NCBI RefSeq assembly: GCF_000422845.1
Contig: NZ_AUGV01000007.1
Span: 124,001-188,000 of the forward strand
Length of the DNA stretch: 64,000 bases
Direction of reading: 5' to 3'
DNA from: Oceanobacter kriegii DSM 6294
GTDB taxonomy: Bacteria; Pseudomonadota; Gammaproteobacteria; Pseudomonadales; Oceanobacteraceae
Position numbers and translations under genes: made by a program. Below, one piece after another: positions 61,614 to 64,000 of this stretch (the first letter of the stretch is position 1; each line of letters opens with the position of its first letter). Below the pieces are notes generated by a model. The model made no database searches. It was not told where the DNA came from and worked only from the letters and a program-made list of their open reading frames with translations.

Positions 61614-61988
61614 ATGGCAACCAACATACTCATTTGCGATGACTCCAGCTTTGCCCGCAAACAGATGGCCAGAGCGATCCCGACGGGTTGGGACGTTGAA
61701 GTGCATTTTGCGACGGACGGCGTGGAAGGCGTCCAGGCCATCCGCGAAGGCAGAGGCGAAGTGGTGTTTCTGGATTTGACCATGCCCAACATGGACGGCT
61801 ACGGCGTACTCGAGACCATTCGCAAGGAAGACCTCCCGGCCATGGTGATCGTGGTCTCTGGCGACATCCAGCCAGACGCACAGGAACGTGTGATGGGGCT
61901 CGGCGCCATGGCGTTTGTTAAGAAGCCGATTGATGCTGCCAAGGCAGAAGCGGTACTCACCGAATACGGCATTATGACCCGGGCCTGA
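61614..61988 (+). CDS. Single-domain response regulator (CheY-like)
   Basis: 124 residues, receiver only. The acidic pair in ICDDSSFARK, phospho-acceptor Asp in VFLDLTMPNMDG, the Ser in VIVVSGD and Lys in FVKKPI are all present. The cheC gene starts one base after its stop, so its phosphoryl group is probably removed by that protein. Confidence 0.92.
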   Translation: MATNILICDDSSFARKQMARAIPTGWDVEVHFATDGVEGVQAIREGRGEVVFLDLTMPNMDGYGVLETIRKEDLPAMVIVVSGDIQPDAQERVMGLGAMAFVKKPIDAAKAEAVLTEYGIMTRA

Positions 61989-61989
61989 T

Positions 61990-62607
61990 ATGACGACTCC
62001 TCCTATTGTCACACTCAGCGACGACCAGCGAGATTGCTACCAGGAGCTGACCAACGTTGCCATGGGCCAGGCGGCTGATCGCCTTGCCCGCTTGCTCGAC
62101 AGCTATGTGGTGCTTCCGATCCCGAAAGTAAACCTGATTGAAATCAGCGATTTACGCATGGCCATTGAAGGGGCCCAGGAAGAAGATGCGGTATCAGCGG
62201 TGTGTCAGGGCTTTATTGGCTCAGGCATCGCTGGTGAAGCCTTGATGCTGTTCAACGACACCAGCTTTACCGACCTCGCCCGCCTCACCAACTACCCCGG
62301 CGAACTGACGCATCAGGCGCAGCTGGAAATTCTGATGGACGTCAGTTCCCTGTTGATTGGCGCCTGTATTCAGGGCATTGGTGAGCAGCTGGAAATTCAT
62401 TTTAACCAGGGCCACCCGGTGGTGCTTGGGCAGCACTGCAACGTCAATGACATTCTCAACGTCAGCAATCAAAAATGGCGGCGGACGTTGGCCATCGAAA
62501 TTCACTACACCATGGAAGCGGTGAATGTTGACTGCGACCTGTTGCTGCTGTTCACCGAAGACTCCGTACTGCGACTAAATCACGTAATCGACTTCTTGCT
62601 GGATTAA
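61990..62607 (+). CDS. cheC: CheC-type phosphatase
   Basis: 205 residues. The first active-site motif is perfect: D-x3-E-x2-N-x22-P (DCYQELTN ... IP). The second copy is degenerate (QLEILMDV has no Asn), so only one site should work. CheC/CheX/FliY proteins dephosphorylate CheY-type regulators. It is placed directly between a CheY-like gene and a PAS-GGDEF-like gene; cheD is not seen. Confidence 0.87.
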   Translation: MTTPPIVTLSDDQRDCYQELTNVAMGQAADRLARLLDSYVVLPIPKVNLIEISDLRMAIEGAQEEDAVSAVCQGFIGSGIAGEALMLFNDTSFTDLARLTNYPGELTHQAQLEILMDVSSLLIGACIQGIGEQLEIHFNQGHPVVLGQHCNVNDILNVSNQKWRRTLAIEIHYTMEAVNVDCDLLLLFTEDSVLRLNHVIDFLLD

Positions 62608-62609
62608 CT

Positions 62610-63530
62610 ATGACGAATCCCAACATTGATCTGGGCGACATCCATTGGTTGATGGATATTCTTCAGAATATCGACGTTGGCCTGGTGGTTCTCGACAAGG
62701 AATACAACATCCAGCTTTGGAATGGCTTTATGGACAGCCACAGTGGCATCAGTCCCCAAAATGCCAAGGGCGAGAATCTGTTTACGCTGTTTCCCGACAT
62801 CCCGGAAGCCTGGTTTCGCAAGAAAGCCGAGCCCGTGTTTCAGCTGAAAACACGCACCTTCACGATCTGGGAACAGCGCCCTTACCTGTTCCATTTCAAG
62901 AATTACCGCCCCATCACCGGTCGCGCAACTTTCATGTACCAGAACACCGCCATCATTCCTCTGGAGTCGATCGACCGTCAGATCCATCACATTTGCGTGA
63001 TCATCTATGACGTTACCGACGCGGCACTGGGCAAGGAAGAAGCCCATAAGCTGGGCGTTGAAATCAACAAGCTGACTCGGGTTGACCCGGAGACCGGACT
63101 GATGACCACGGATGCCTGGCACGAAGAAATCAGCCGTGAACTGGCGCGAGTACATCGCTCCGAAATGCCAAGCTGCATCGCCCTACTCGATCATTCTCAG
63201 CTGGCGATTGATGCCGATGCCCTGAAAAAAGCCTATGCCCTGCTGGCAAGATCACTGCGCCAGACCGATCTGGCCTGCGTGCCTCAGTCGGGTCAGGTAG
63301 CCGTTTTGCTGCCCGCCAGCGACGAAGGGGATGTACGCTTTTTCGCTGAACGTATTCGCAAGACCATTGGCCGTCAAATCCCCGAATTCCGTAACCATAC
63401 CCGTATTGGCATCGCCCGGGCGCTGGACACCTTCAACAACGCTAATGAGTGGCTGCAAGCGGTTGATGCCGCCTGCACTGCTGCGGCCAATACCGACGAC
63501 CATTTGCAAATTCATACACCCGATAGCTAG
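62610..63530 (+). CDS. PAS protein with a degenerate GGDEF domain
   Basis: 306 residues. A PAS domain (about 12-135, ILQNIDVGLVVLDKEYNIQLWNG) is followed by a GGDEF-fold region (about 155-295). Where the cyclase motif should be, the chain reads LRQTD-LACVP-QSGQV, so catalysis is lost but the RxxD product-binding site (RQTD) is kept. That suggests a c-di-GMP receptor. Third gene of the cheY-cheC set, two bases after cheC. Its TAG stop uses the first G of repeat copy 3, so the original C-terminus may have differed by a few residues. Confidence 0.85.
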   Translation: MTNPNIDLGDIHWLMDILQNIDVGLVVLDKEYNIQLWNGFMDSHSGISPQNAKGENLFTLFPDIPEAWFRKKAEPVFQLKTRTFTIWEQRPYLFHFKNYRPITGRATFMYQNTAIIPLESIDRQIHHICVIIYDVTDAALGKEEAHKLGVEINKLTRVDPETGLMTTDAWHEEISRELARVHRSEMPSCIALLDHSQLAIDADALKKAYALLARSLRQTDLACVPQSGQVAVLLPASDEGDVRFFAERIRKTIGRQIPEFRNHTRIGIARALDTFNNANEWLQAVDAACTAAANTDDHLQIHTPDS

Positions 63531-63794
63531 GGACACTCTGAATAACTCGGTGCCCGCTCTGGATGACAGGGCGAAGCTGAGTCACGAAGCTGGTTTGCAG
63601 GCCTGACGGGTCAAGTCAAAAATCAGCGACACAGAGTCAGCAATGCCCTGCCATCCCCTTCGGGCGCGGCCTGCAGCCCGCCAGAACGGTGTTGGCGAAT
63701 TTGGAAAGGGCCAGCCATTACGCTGTATTCACCGCTTTGTCCTGACAACCTGCAGGACTCGCGCAGAGCTGTGCAGAGTTATCCAGAGGGTCCC
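63530..63794 (+). repeat. MITE-like dispersed repeat, copy 3
   Basis: 265 bp, the closest match to copy 1, with GGGACACTCTGAATAACTC at the left and a near-complement at the right. It shares its first base with the stop codon of the PAS protein and lies 103 bases before the GH13 gene. The small open frame at 63643 is part of the repeat, not a gene. Confidence 0.92.
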
Positions 63795-63828
63795 CGGAGA
63801 CCTTCCAGGTCCCCAGTCGCATAACTGA

Positions 63829-64000
<172 letters not shown>

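Overview
The window reads as chromosomal DNA of a marine-type gammaproteobacterium of the Oceanospirillales/Pseudomonadales kind. The strongest evidence is one long block, 31.2-50.8 kb, in an order I recall from Pseudomonas: nqrFEDCBA, the long GAPDH, mfd, csiV, mtnP, nagZ, psrA, lexA, sulA, a short conserved hypothetical and a DUF6586 gene. The Na+-pumping NQR, an acyl-CoA desaturase and a phytanoyl-CoA-type dioxygenase fit a marine or hydrocarbon-associated heterotroph. No tRNA, rRNA, CRISPR array, prophage or transposase gene was recognised. A 265-279 bp repeat with terminal inverted repeats (MITE-like) occurs three times in the same orientation.

Layout. 0.3-8.3 kb is a selenium region: selD-selU (selenophosphate synthesis and tRNA 2-selenouridine) and, beyond a lipoprotein gene with an in-frame TGA and a secreted polysaccharide lyase, a predicted selenate-type ABC transporter whose fused permease is frameshifted. 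8.4-17 kb is signalling: a large chemoreceptor, a PAS-GGDEF-EAL protein and a CheB-CheR-PAS-receiver hybrid. 17-22.7 kb holds zapE, then a leftward cluster of AraC regulator, type III glutamine-synthetase-like ligase, Fe(II)/2-oxoglutarate dioxygenase and class I glutamine amidotransferase. This has the logic of a gamma-glutamylation route for amine breakdown and is my best candidate for an undescribed pathway. 22.8-31 kb carries an FKBP, a DUF599 protein, an arsRC-acr3-arsH operon, a BaiN/HI0933-like flavoprotein, small zinc-associated proteins, an SDR and a desaturase.

31-51 kb is the conserved core (respiration, glycolysis, transcription-coupled repair, peptidoglycan recycling, SOS), with readable operators: a PsrA site before psrA and two LexA boxes before lexA. 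51-53 kb is htpG with a close match to a sigma-32 promoter. 53.9-60.2 kb is a thiamine operon thiC-thiO-thiS-thiG-thiDE under a TPP riboswitch. The right end has two hotdog thioesterases, a cheY-cheC-(PAS + degenerate GGDEF) operon whose last stop codon uses the first base of a repeat copy, and the start of a GH13 alpha-glucosidase.

All calls come from reading the sequence and recalled family knowledge; no database search was run. Start codons were moved from the longest open frame where a ribosome binding site or family length favoured a shorter form.
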